Positions 33,615 to 40,516 of a DNA stretch of 64,000 nt are shown piece after piece. The notes below the pieces were generated by a model. The model saw only the letters and a program-made list of their open reading frames with translations, was not told the DNA's origin and searched no databases. Location of the stretch: NCBI RefSeq assembly GCF_018638295.1, contig NZ_JABTTS010000027.1, positions 140,148-204,147 of the forward strand, written 5' to 3'. Position numbers and translations under genes: made by a program. Each line of letters begins with the position of its first letter. Within the stretch, counting starts at the first letter, position 1. This stretch comes from Streptomyces sp. CHD11. Its GTDB lineage: Bacteria > Actinomycetota > Actinomycetes > Streptomycetales > Streptomycetaceae.

Positions 33615-34862
33615 GTGCATTCTTCCGCGATCTTCCTGATCGAGTTCGGCGCGATCATCCTCGGGCTCGGTCTGCTGGGCCGCCTCGCCGGACGCCTGCA
33701 GTTCTCCCCGATTCCCCTCTATCTCCTGGCCGGCCTCGCGTTCGGTGAGGGCGGGCTGCTGCCGCTCGGCGCGAGTGAGGAGTTCGTGGCGATCGGCGCC
33801 GAGATCGGCGTGATCCTGCTGTTGCTCATGCTCGGCCTCGAGTACACGGCCAGCGACCTGGTCTCCAATCTCAAGACCCAGTACCCGGCCGGCCTCGTGG
33901 ACATGACGCTGAACGCGCTGCCGGGCGCCGCCATGGCCCTGCTGCTCGGCTGGGGCCCGGTCGCCGCGGTGGTACTCGCCGGCGTCACCTGGATCTCCTC
34001 CTCCGGTGTCATCGCCAAGGTGCTCGGCGACCTCGGCCGGCTCGGCAATCGCGAGACCCCGGTGATCCTCAGCATCCTGGTGCTCGAGGACCTGGCGATG
34101 GCGGTCTACCTGCCGATCATCACCGCTCTGCTGGCCGGCGTCACCATCGCCGCGGGCAGCGTCACCCTGGGCATCGCGCTGGGCGTCGCCGGGCTGGTGC
34201 TGTTCGTCGCCGTCCGCTACGGGCGGGTCATCTCACGGTTCGTCTCCAGCGACGACCCGGAGAAGCTGCTGCTGGTCGTGCTGGGTCTCACCCTGCTGGT
34301 CGCGGGTCTGGCGCAGCAGCTGCAGGTCTCGGCGGCCGTGGGCGCGTTCCTGGTGGGTATCGCCCTGTCCGGTGAGGTCGCCGAGGGGGCGCACAACCTG
34401 CTGGCGCCGCTGCGGGACCTGTTCGCCGCGGTGTTCTTCGTCTTCTTCGGCCTGCACACCGACCCGCAGTCCATCCCGCCGGTGATCCTCCCCGCCCTCG
34501 GGCTGGCCGTCGTCACCGTGCTGACGAAGATCGCCACCGGTTACTGGGCCGCCCGCCGGGCAGGGATCTCGGTGAAGGGCCGCTGGCGTGCGGGCGGCAC
34601 CCTGGTGGCCCGTGGCGAGTTCTCCATCGTCATCGCCGGACTCGCGGTCACCGCCGGTATCGAGCCCGACCTCGGCCCGCTGGCCACCGCGTACGTCCTG
34701 GTCCTGGTCGTCCTCGGACCGCTCACGGCCCGCTACACCGAGCCCATCGCCCTGCGTCTGACCGCACTGCGAGCGGCGTCGGCCGACACCGTGCCCGTCC
34801 CGAGCGCGGCGCCGGCCGCGGAGACGCTGGAACCGGTGGAGGACAGCGGAGTCGAACGCTGA
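33615..34862 (+). CDS. CPA2-family cation:proton antiporter (415 aa)
   Basis: About twelve hydrophobic helices run from IFLIEFGAIILGLGLLGRLA to the C-terminal PDLGPLATAYVLVLVVLGPLTARY. The KefB/KhtU-type signatures LAGLAFGEGG, MLGLEYTASDLVSNL, SSGVIAKVLGDLG and ILVLEDLAMAVYLP (with the conserved acidic pair) are present. Together with the upstream TrkA-C subunit it would exchange K+ or Na+ for protons at the plasma membrane and help pH or osmotic balance. GTG 33615 starts 4 nt after the regulator. A 19-bp hairpin ends the operon. Confidence 0.93.
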   Translation: MHSSAIFLIEFGAIILGLGLLGRLAGRLQFSPIPLYLLAGLAFGEGGLLPLGASEEFVAIGAEIGVILLLLMLGLEYTASDLVSNLKTQYPAGLVDMTLNALPGAAMALLLGWGPVAAVVLAGVTWISSSGVIAKVLGDLGRLGNRETPVILSILVLEDLAMAVYLPIITALLAGVTIAAGSVTLGIALGVAGLVLFVAVRYGRVISRFVSSDDPEKLLLVVLGLTLLVAGLAQQLQVSAAVGAFLVGIALSGEVAEGAHNLLAPLRDLFAAVFFVFFGLHTDPQSIPPVILPALGLAVVTVLTKIATGYWAARRAGISVKGRWRAGGTLVARGEFSIVIAGLAVTAGIEPDLGPLATAYVLVLVVLGPLTARYTEPIALRLTALRAASADTVPVPSAAPAAETLEPVEDSGVER

Positions 34863-34868
34863 ACCGCC

Positions 34869-34912
34869 CGGAGGAGGGCGCCGTCCGGCGGAACGGACGG
34901 CGCCCTCCTCCG
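34869..34912 (+). terminator. antiporter operon terminator with 19-bp perfect stem
   Basis: Bases 34869-34887 (beginning CGGAGGAGGGCGCC) are perfectly complementary to 34894-34912, with the 6-nt loop GCGGAA. It starts 6 nt after the antiporter stop codon. The convergent MerR/clamp gene ends at 34969, so the hairpin may act in both directions. Confidence 0.85.
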
Positions 34913-34968
34913 CGTCGACGCGCGCCGGACACGGCTCGTCCGCGGAGCGAGAGGCCGCCGTCCGGTCC

Positions 34969-36039
34969 CTAGCTCTCCAGCCGGACCGGCATCAGCAGGG
35001 AGAACGTGTGCTCGTCGTCCGGGCGGCGGACGGCGAGGGGCGCGGTGGGGGCGCCGAACTCGAGGAGCAGCCGGTCGCGGGCACCCGCGGCCAGCGCCTC
35101 CAGCAGGAACGCCCGGTTGACGGCGACGAGATCCTGGCCGGTGGCCCCGTCCCCGGTGACGGCGACCGAGCCGTCGTCCGACACCCGCAGCACGCTGAGG
35201 TCGCCCGCTCCTGCGTCCTGCTCACGTACAGGACCACCGCGCACCGCCTTCCGGAACGCCGGTACGTCCACGGGGACGCGCCGCCCGGCCGGGAGGCGGA
35301 CCAGGCGCCGGTAGTCCGGGAAGTCGTGGCCGAGGCACTGGCCGGCCGTCTGCCGGTCCCCGGCCTCGAGGGTCACGCGGTCGCCGTCCAGGGCGAGCCG
35401 CGCGCCGTGATCGCCGTCCAGCAGCGCCCGCATCGCGTCGGCGAGCGGCAGCGGAACGGTTCCCCGTACGCGGGGGCCGTCGTGCCCGTCGGCGGGCACG
35501 TGTGCCACGGCCATCCGGTACCGGTCGGTGGCCACCACGCGCAGTCGGCCGTCGTCGAGGTCGAGATGGATCCCGCCGAGCATCGGCAGCTCCGGGTCGG
35601 TGCCGGCCGCGAACCGGACCGCGTCCAGGGCGGCTGCCAGCCGGGGACCGGGAAGGGTCAGCCGGACGGTGGTGTCGGTACGGGGTGAGGTCATGAGGTT
35701 CTCCCTCTGGTCCAGTAGGGCTAGGAGTGCGGAGAACTCGTCACGGGCGTCGGTCAGCCCCTGCTGCAGCCGGCGCAGATGCGCCTGAAGGAGCTGCCGC
35801 ACGAGATCGGTGTCGGCGCCCGCCCAGCCGGCCAGCACCAGCCGGATGTCCGCCAGCGGCATACCGGCCCGCCGCAGCCGGGCCAGCAGCCGGGCCTCGT
35901 CCAGCTGTCCGGGCGCGTACCAGCGGTAGCCGCTGACCGGGTCCACCCGGTCGGGAACCAGGACACCGGCACGGTCGTAGAACCGCAGGGCACTCACACC
36001 CAGCCCGCTGTCCCGGGCCATCTCACCAATGCTGCGCAT
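34969..36039 (-). CDS. MerR-family regulator fused to a DNA polymerase III beta-clamp-like domain (356 aa)
   Basis: Residues 1-70 are a MerR DNA-binding domain: MRSIGEMARDSGLGVSALRFYDRAGVL, then SGYRWYAPGQLDEARLLARLRRAGMPLADIRLVLA. A coiled-coil dimerisation helix follows (about 75-115). Residues about 125-355 resemble domains of the sliding clamp DnaN: GGIHLDLDDGRLRVVATDRYRMAVAHV, FPDYRRLV, and the closing EHTFSLLMPVRL. The normal MerR effector domain is thus replaced by a clamp-like module. ATG 36039 has GGAG eight bases upstream and lies just after a MerR-type promoter, so it is probably autoregulated. What the clamp-like part binds is unknown. Confidence 0.9.
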   Translation of the reverse strand: MRSIGEMARDSGLGVSALRFYDRAGVLVPDRVDPVSGYRWYAPGQLDEARLLARLRRAGMPLADIRLVLAGWAGADTDLVRQLLQAHLRRLQQGLTDARDEFSALLALLDQRENLMTSPRTDTTVRLTLPGPRLAAALDAVRFAAGTDPELPMLGGIHLDLDDGRLRVVATDRYRMAVAHVPADGHDGPRVRGTVPLPLADAMRALLDGDHGARLALDGDRVTLEAGDRQTAGQCLGHDFPDYRRLVRLPAGRRVPVDVPAFRKAVRGGPVREQDAGAGDLSVLRVSDDGSVAVTGDGATGQDLVAVNRAFLLEALAAGARDRLLLEFGAPTAPLAVRRPDDEHTFSLLMPVRLES

Positions 36040-36058
36040 CTCGTTCTCCACATCCACG

Positions 36059-36089
36059 ACCCTGATCCCTCGACAAGGTCGAGGGTCAA
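36059..36089 (-). promoter_or_regulatory. MerR-type promoter with 19-bp spacer and central palindrome
   Basis: On the minus strand a -35 TTGACC (36084-36089) and a -10 CAGGGT (36059-36064) are separated by exactly 19 bp, the over-long spacing that MerR regulators correct by DNA distortion. The spacer holds a perfect 8+8 palindrome with a 3-nt centre (CCCTCGAC aag GTCGAGGG, plus-strand 36067-36085). The start codon of the MerR/clamp gene is 20 bases beyond the -10, leaving only a very short leader that includes GGAG. Confidence 0.75.
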
Positions 36090-36402
36090 CCCCCGCCCGG
36101 GACGGGACGACGGCCGGTGACCGCGCCCGGTTCCGGCCGCGGGTCCTGACCCGGGACACGGCCGGTCCGACCGTGCGCGACGCGGCCGCCCGGAACGAGC
36201 CGAGGAGCACCCCCCACAGGGCGGAGGACCCGGACACGCCGCCCGCCGGGAGCAGCCCGCCCACGATGATCAGCAAGAAGTCCTCCGGATCATGCATGAT
36301 CACGAGCCGGCCCGCAGCGCCGTGCGGGTGACGGCTTCATCCGACCGGGCGGACCCGGAGCCGACGGCGTACCACCGGCGCACAGCGGCGCGTTGGCCGG
36401 GC
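36090..36402. other. 313-nt region upstream of the MerR/clamp gene
   Basis: No gene is firmly supported. It contains the perfect 14-bp palindrome GATCATGCATGATC at 36288-36301, an operator-like site. On the minus strand an open frame begins at 36303 (MIMHDPEDFLLIIVGG...) with a hydrophobic stretch and coding-like third positions, and runs into the MerR frame without a stop, but no ribosome site precedes it. Confidence 0.35.
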
Positions 36403-36708
36403 ATGGACAGCACTGGGACGGCGCGGCGCCTTCTCGGGCACGACGCCGCGCGCCGGCCGTACGCCGAACTCACCAGCGGGTACGGGGGCCACACGCCGAT
36501 CTGCACGGCGCTGGTCGCGGAGTGGCGGGCCAGGGGGTACACGGTGCCGGAGCACCGTGACGGCCTGTGGGCCACTTTCGCCGCCCCGACCGTGAGCGAG
36601 CGCGCGACGGTCCCGCCGGTGCCCTTCCTCGTGCCGCTCCCCCTCCTGGGGCCGCCCGCCGGGGCCGGCCGGCTCACCAGCCGTCCGGCCCCGCCGGGTC
36701 CGCGCTGA
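36403..36708 (+). CDS. hypothetical protein (about 101 aa)
   Basis: The frame has strong G/C third positions and runs to TGA 36708. The central part (RPYAELTSGYGGHTPICTALVAEWRARGYTVPEHRDGLWATFA) looks like a folded protein, with a proline-rich tail after it. The start is uncertain: ATG 36403 is used, while ATG 36292 in frame lies in a perfect palindrome. Its 3' end overlaps the convergent gene by 35 nt. I do not recognise a family. Confidence 0.45.
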   Translation: MDSTGTARRLLGHDAARRPYAELTSGYGGHTPICTALVAEWRARGYTVPEHRDGLWATFAAPTVSERATVPPVPFLVPLPLLGPPAGAGRLTSRPAPPGPR

Positions 36709-37162
36709 CCGGCGCCAGCACGGCGAGCGTGCCGGTGGCCTTGCGCAGGGCCGTCTCGAGCGGACCGGGGGAGTGCAGGGCGCCGCTGCCGTCCGGGGGG
36801 ACGAGCCACTCCAGCCGGCCCGCCGGCCGGTAGGGCGGCGGTACGGCGACCCAGGCCCCCCGGCCGACGTGCCGCACCCCGAATCCGACCCACTCGGTGA
36901 CCGGATCGGGCGGCAGGAAGAACCCCACTCTGCGGGCCGTGATGTCCACCAGGGTGGGCCCGGGTGCCTTCAGGGGATCGCGCCACAGGATGTCCAGGGC
37001 GAGGAGCCCGAGCCGGTCGGGCACGCTGAGCACGTCCCAGTACCGGCCGGCTGCGAGCAGCGCCGTCCCCTTGCCGTGATCCCACTCGCGCTTGCACTCC
37101 TGCGGGTCGGTGGCCGATGCGGCCAGCCACTCGACGGCTTGCTTCCACATGACGCTGTGCAT
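36674..37162 (-). CDS. conserved hypothetical protein, primase/polymerase-like short form (162 aa)
   Basis: The protein starts MHSVMWKQAVEWLAASATDPQECKREW and continues with GRYWDVLSVPDRLGLLALDIL, GPTLVDITARRVGFFLPPD, and WVAVPPPYRPAGRLEWLVPPDGSGAL. The pattern of a WDVL-type strand followed later by GFFxPP and W.VPPDGSG is shared with the short Streptomyces relatives of bifunctional primase/polymerase N-terminal domains. I see no full catalytic DxD set, so no activity is claimed. ATG 37162 follows GGTGGGGA. The promoter side has an A+T-rich dyad at 37224-37235. Confidence 0.6.
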   Translation of the reverse strand: MHSVMWKQAVEWLAASATDPQECKREWDHGKGTALLAAGRYWDVLSVPDRLGLLALDILWRDPLKAPGPTLVDITARRVGFFLPPDPVTEWVGFGVRHVGRGAWVAVPPPYRPAGRLEWLVPPDGSGALHSPGPLETALRKATGTLAVLAPVSADPAGPDGW

Positions 37163-37223
37163 GTCCCCACCCCGGGCGCGGTCGGTGCGCCGCTGCGGGC
37201 GCGTGCGGTACGGGTCATGCTCG

Positions 37224-37235
37224 TAGATATTTCTA
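37224..37235 (-). promoter_or_regulatory. A+T-rich dyad in the upstream region of the 36674-37162 gene
   Basis: TAGATATTTCTA (37224-37235) is a 12-bp A+T-rich element with 4-bp inverted arms (TAGA/TCTA), conspicuous in a G+C-rich region, 62 nt before the start codon at 37162. It may be a -10 region or an operator. Confidence 0.4.
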
Positions 37236-37280
37236 TCCACCGGAAGGGTGGCGCGGGCTGGCGTTTTCGGCCACGGCGAC

Positions 37281-37314
37281 CGCACCGCTTCCGGGACCGC
37301 ACCGCTTCCGGGAC
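37281..37314. repeat. two perfect 17-bp tandem repeats
   Basis: CGCACCGCTTCCGGGAC occurs at 37281-37297 and 37298-37314, followed by a degenerate third unit (CGCACCGCCCCGGAAC). The 13-mer CACCGCTTCCGGG inside it also occurs in the left arm of the inverted repeat at 39.7 kb. Confidence 0.8.
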
Positions 37315-37332
37315 CGCACCGCCCCGGAACCA

Positions 37333-37377
37333 GAACGCCCCCTGGAGCCGGATCGGGAACCGGTCGGGGGGGCGTTC
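37333..37377 (-). terminator. hairpin downstream of the DUF5997 gene
   Basis: GAACGCCCCC (37333-37342) and GGGGGCGTTC (37368-37377) form a perfect 10-bp stem with a 25-nt loop. It lies 20 nt past the minus-strand stop at 37398. Confidence 0.6.
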
Positions 37378-37397
37378 GACGCGCTGGGCGGGACGGA

Positions 37398-37790
37398 TCA
37401 GTCGTCGCGCTCCGCGCGCTCCGCGTCCCGCTTCTTGATCCGTTCCGTCTCCTTGCGGACCTCGGCCTGGGTGGCACGCTCCCGCTCCAGCCACTCGGGG
37501 CGCTCCTGCTTGAGCGCCTCGATCGCCTCGGTGGTCAGGGGCTCGGTGACTCCGCCGCGCGCCAGACCGGCGATGGAGACGCCGAGCTTCGCCGCGACGA
37601 CCGGACGGGGATGCGGGCCGTCGCGCCGCAGGTCCCGCAGCCACTGCGGCGGGTCCGCCTGGAGCGCGTTCAGCTCGGCGCGTGAGACGACACCCTCCCG
37701 GAACGCGTCGGGGGTGGCATCGAGGTACACACCCAGCTTCTTCGCCGCGGTCGCGGGCTTCATCGTCTGGGTGCTCTGGTGTTGCGTCAT
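37398..37790 (-). CDS. DUF5997 family protein (130 aa)
   Basis: The protein has the DUF5997 pattern MKPATAAKKLGVYLDATPDAFREGVVSRAELNALQADPPQWLRDLRRDGPHPRPVVAAKLGVS... in which AKKLGVYLDATPDAF and the later AAKLGVSIAGLARGGVTEPLTTEAIEAL look like two short helix-turn-helix units. The C-terminus is a charged helix (EVRKETERIKKRDAERAERDD). Role unknown. It is divergent from a LysR effector-domain protein that lacks its own DNA-binding part, so the two may form a split regulator (inference). ATG 37790 has a weak ribosome site; MKPAT ten codons in is an alternative. Confidence 0.8.
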   Translation of the reverse strand: MTQHQSTQTMKPATAAKKLGVYLDATPDAFREGVVSRAELNALQADPPQWLRDLRRDGPHPRPVVAAKLGVSIAGLARGGVTEPLTTEAIEALKQERPEWLERERATQAEVRKETERIKKRDAERAERDD

Positions 37791-37848
37791 GGGGACCAGG
37801 GTATCGAGCGTGTGCGCGACCGCCGACCACGGCCGGTAACCTGGCCGC

Positions 37849-38616
37849 GTGACAGGCTCGGCAGTGCCCCCCTCGTTCCGGCTCGCGTACGTACCCGGCG
37901 TGATGCCCGGCAAATGGGTACGCATCTGGAACGAGCGGTTTCCCGCCGTCCCGCTGGCCCTCGCCCAGGCCTCCGCGGCGGCGGTGCAGGATCTGCTGCT
38001 GAGCGGCGAGGCGGACGCGGGCCTCGTCCGGCTGCCCGTCGACCGTACGGTCCTCAGCGCGATTCCCCTCTACACCGAACAGACGGTCGTCGTGGTGCCC
38101 AGGGACCACCTCGTCACGGCCGTCGACGCGGTCACCCCGGAGGACCTGGCCGACGAGATCCTGCTGCACCCCCTGGACGACGTCCTCGAGTGGGAGAGCC
38201 TGCCGGGGCGGCCCGCCCGGGAGCGGCCCGCCACCACCGCGGACGCGGTCGAACTCGTCGCGGCCGGGATCGGCGTGCTGGTGATGCCGCTGTCGCTCGC
38301 CCGGCTGCACCACCGCAGGGACCTCACCCACCGGCCGCTGGAACCCGCTCCCGGGTCGGGCGTGGCGCTGGCCTGGCCGGAGGCGGCGACGACCGACCGG
38401 GTGGAGGACTTCATCGGGATCGTCCGGGGCCGGACCGTCAACAGCACCCGCGGCCGCACCCAGCAGCAGCCGACGCCGGAGAGGAAGCGCGAGCGGACCG
38501 ACGCCGGCCCCCGGCGCACCCGGCAGGGCGGCGGATCCGGCGGACGGGGCCGCCGGTCGGGCATGGGCGGTACGGCGAAGAACCCGCGGCGGGGCAGGCC
38601 CCGCCGCGGGTCGTGA
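37849..38616 (+). CDS. LysR substrate-binding-domain protein without helix-turn-helix (255 aa)
   Basis: From residue 8 the chain enters the type 2 periplasmic-binding fold used as LysR effector domain: FRLAYVPGVMPGKWVRIWNERFPAVPLAL, LLLSGEADAGLVRLPVD, IPLYTEQTVVVVPRDHLVTA, VELVAAGIGVLVMPLSLARL. No helix-turn-helix precedes it. The last 65 residues are a basic low-complexity tail (RTQQQPTPERKRERTD..., GGSGGRGRRSG) with possible nucleic-acid affinity. GTG 37849 is 58 nt from the divergent DUF5997 start. The last codons coincide with a terminator hairpin. Confidence 0.85.
   Translation: MTGSAVPPSFRLAYVPGVMPGKWVRIWNERFPAVPLALAQASAAAVQDLLLSGEADAGLVRLPVDRTVLSAIPLYTEQTVVVVPRDHLVTAVDAVTPEDLADEILLHPLDDVLEWESLPGRPARERPATTADAVELVAAGIGVLVMPLSLARLHHRRDLTHRPLEPAPGSGVALAWPEAATTDRVEDFIGIVRGRTVNSTRGRTQQQPTPERKRERTDAGPRRTRQGGGSGGRGRRSGMGGTAKNPRRGRPRRGS
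38582..38611. terminator. terminator embedded in the 3' coding end of the LysR-effector gene
   Basis: ACCCGCGGCGGGG (38582-38594) and CCCCGCCGCGGGT (38599-38611) form a perfect 13-bp stem with the 4-nt loop CAGG, ending 3 nt before the TGA. It encodes the last residues (NPRRGRPRRGS) and may also stop the convergent DUF4142 transcript, whose stop codon is at 38634. Confidence 0.75.
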
Positions 38617-38633
38617 CCGTCCCCTCCGCCGCG

Positions 38634-39383
38634 TTACTTGACCGTCGAGGACGGTGACGGCGCCGGAGAGACCGTGTTGAGGTCCTTCAGCTCCTCGGGG
38701 ATCTCCAGCGCGACGACCGGCGCACCCGCCTGCGGTGCCGGCGGCGTCACCGCTTCCCGCGGCATCTTCGGCGGGCTGGTCTGCTGGAAGTTGACCTGCT
38801 CGTGATTGACCAGCCCTGTCGCCTCCAGCACCGTGATGTGGTCGAGCACGGTGTCGTTGGCCTGGTCCGCCAGCTGCCGGACGAGGGTGTTCCTGGTGTT
38901 GGCACGGATCTTGGCGATGGCCGGGAAGATCTGCCCGTGCGTCACCCGCATGATGTTCACCGCCGAGGAGTCGAACTCCTTGCCGTTGGTGGACTTGATG
39001 GTCTCCACGAACCCCTGCTGCTGCGGTGACGCCTGGTTCGGCAGCGTGATGCCGAGCTCCAGCGAGATCCTGCGGCACGAGTCGTCGAGCCGGCCGTGCC
39101 CCACGACCAGGTGCTCGCCCGCCTCCTTCATCTCCGGCGTCGTCCCCCGCTCCATCGCCAGCAGGCCCAGCGGGTGCTCCCACAGCCCGGCGGCGCGCAC
39201 CTTCACCACGAAGTCGCGGTCCGCCTCGGTCAGCGGGCCGTAGTTCGTGTTGGCCACCACCCGGTCCTGCTTGGTCGATGTGTTCTGTACGCCCAGCATG
39301 GTGGGATAGGCGAGCGCGGTGAGGGTGAGGATCATGGCTCCGCCCACGAACGCGGTACCTGCCGTGCTGCGCGAGATGCGCAT
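38634..39383 (-). CDS. DUF4142 domain-containing exported/anchored protein (249 aa)
   Basis: An N-terminal signal or anchor (STAGTAFVGGAMILTLTALAYPTMLG) is followed by a ferritin-like DUF4142 domain: LTEADRDFVVKVRAAGLWEHPLGLLAMERGTTPEMKEAGEHLVVGHGRLDD, then GKEFDSSAVNIMRVTHGQIFPAIAKIRANTRN and ATGLVNHEQ. The C-terminus is proline-rich (PPAPQAGAPVV). DUF4142 proteins are extracytoplasmic four-helix proteins of unclear function. ATG 39383 has a perfect AGGAGG upstream. Confidence 0.88.
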   Translation of the reverse strand: MRISRSTAGTAFVGGAMILTLTALAYPTMLGVQNTSTKQDRVVANTNYGPLTEADRDFVVKVRAAGLWEHPLGLLAMERGTTPEMKEAGEHLVVGHGRLDDSCRRISLELGITLPNQASPQQQGFVETIKSTNGKEFDSSAVNIMRVTHGQIFPAIAKIRANTRNTLVRQLADQANDTVLDHITVLEATGLVNHEQVNFQQTSPPKMPREAVTPPAPQAGAPVVALEIPEELKDLNTVSPAPSPSSTVK

Positions 39384-39679
39384 CGTGCCTCCTGGGATAT
39401 GAACGGCCCAACAGCAGGGAGTACGGACGCCGGGCGCGAGACAATCACCGTTCGGGAAAGAATTTTCGGACGGTCCAGGCGGGTGGCGCCCGTACTCGTC
39501 ACTCGCTCACCGTCGGCGCGGCCCTGCGAACCGGCCTGCCCCCGGCCGTCCACCGCGGATCGCGCACGTGTCACCAGCGTTCTCCCGCCGTGTGAGGGCG
39601 CACCGGCCCAGGCGTCCTCGTCGAGCGGCGCGGCGCGGCCGTCCCGGGCGGGGCCGCCGACGCCGGCGGCGCGACGTGT

Positions 39680-39763
39680 CGAAGATCACACCGCTTCCGG
39701 GTGTCGCGGAAGGGTGTCGCGGAAGGGCGTGCGCCGACGAGGCCGGGAGCGGTGTGATCTTCG
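39680..39763. repeat. 21-bp inverted repeat with tandem 13-mers in the loop
   Basis: Left arm 39680-39700 (starting CGAAGATCACACCGCT) and right arm 39743-39763 (ending AGCGGTGTGATCTTCG) are complementary over 21 bp with a single T:G mismatch. The 42-nt centre contains two perfect copies of GTGTCGCGGAAGG (39701-39713, 39714-39726). It lies in the 418-nt gap (39384-39801) between two minus-strand genes, which otherwise shows no gene. It could be a terminator, a structured RNA or a small mobile-element relic. Confidence 0.7.
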
Positions 39764-39796
39764 CACCGCGCCCCGAGGGGCGCGGGCGCGCGGTGC
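39763..39796 (-). terminator. terminator hairpin of the HAD gene
   Basis: GCACCGCG (39763-39770) pairs with CGCGGTGC (39789-39796), and within it CCCC-GA-GGGG forms a small inner hairpin. It ends 6 nt before the stop codon of the HAD gene on the minus strand. Confidence 0.55.
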
Positions 39797-39801
39797 TCCG
39801 G

Positions 39802-40497
39802 TCAGGGGCGCCGGACGGAGTCCGCCAGCCAGGTGTAAGCCGCCCGGGACGTGAACTCCGACTGCCCGCCCCGCAGCAGCAGGCCGGCGGTGGCGAACTC
39901 AGGCGCGTCGGCCTGCTCCGCCACATACGGGATCGCGATGCAGCGCATCCCGGCCGTGTGCGCGGCGGCGGCGCCCGGGGCGGCGTCCTCGACCACCACG
40001 CAGTCGGCCGGGTCCGCGCCGAGCCTGCGGGCCGCCTCCAGGAACACATCCGGAGCGGGCTTGCCGCGGGCGACCTCGTCGGCCGGGACGACGGTGCGCA
40101 GATACCTGTCCAGGCCCGTGCCCGCCAGGATCGCCCCGATCGCCTCGGGTGAGGAACCCGAGGCCACGGCCATCGGGACGCCCTCGGCCGCCAGCAGCCC
40201 GACGAACTCGCGCATCTGCGGGTACACCCGGGTCGACGCGCCGGCCAGCTCCAGGTAGTGGCCGTTCTTGACCCCGAGCAGTTCCTCCACCGGCGCGGAC
40301 AGGCCGTAGCGCTCCCGCCAGTCGGCGATCGTCTCGCGCGTGCTGATTCCCACGTACCGCTGGTGCTCCGCCCAGGAGAAGTCCGGGACCTCGTACGCGG
40401 CGAGGGTCCGCCGGCCGGCCTCGTAGTAGTTCGGCTCGCTGTCCACGAGTGTTCCGTCGAGATCGAAGAGGACCGAGAGGGTGCCGAGCGTGCTCAT
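39802..40497 (-). CDS. HAD-superfamily hydrolase, phosphoglucomutase/phosphatase type (231 aa)
   Basis: Motif I FDLDGTLVDSE (residues about 10-20) supplies the nucleophile Asp and the acid/base Asp. Motif II is VASGSSPEAI, motif III Lys in ARGKPAPDVFLEAA, and motif IV VVEDAAPGAAAAHTAGM. The alpha-helical cap inserted after motif I marks subclass I, as in beta-phosphoglucomutase and sugar-phosphate phosphatases. The exact substrate cannot be read from sequence. It starts at ATG 40497, 19 nt after the Lrp gene stop on the same strand, so they may be cotranscribed. Confidence 0.9.
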   Translation of the reverse strand: MSTLGTLSVLFDLDGTLVDSEPNYYEAGRRTLAAYEVPDFSWAEHQRYVGISTRETIADWRERYGLSAPVEELLGVKNGHYLELAGASTRVYPQMREFVGLLAAEGVPMAVASGSSPEAIGAILAGTGLDRYLRTVVPADEVARGKPAPDVFLEAARRLGADPADCVVVEDAAPGAAAAHTAGMRCIAIPYVAEQADAPEFATAGLLLRGGQSEFTSRAAYTWLADSVRRP

Positions 40498-40516
40498 GGG
40501 GCCAGCATGTCAGTGC

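Noticed and set aside
34869..34912. Possible attachment site or transposon end
   Set aside because: The 19-bp palindrome lies 6 nt after a stop codon between convergent genes and is best explained as a terminator.
36970..39444. An 824-codon minus-strand open frame
   Set aside because: It runs through three real genes in other phases and has shadow composition, with no domain.
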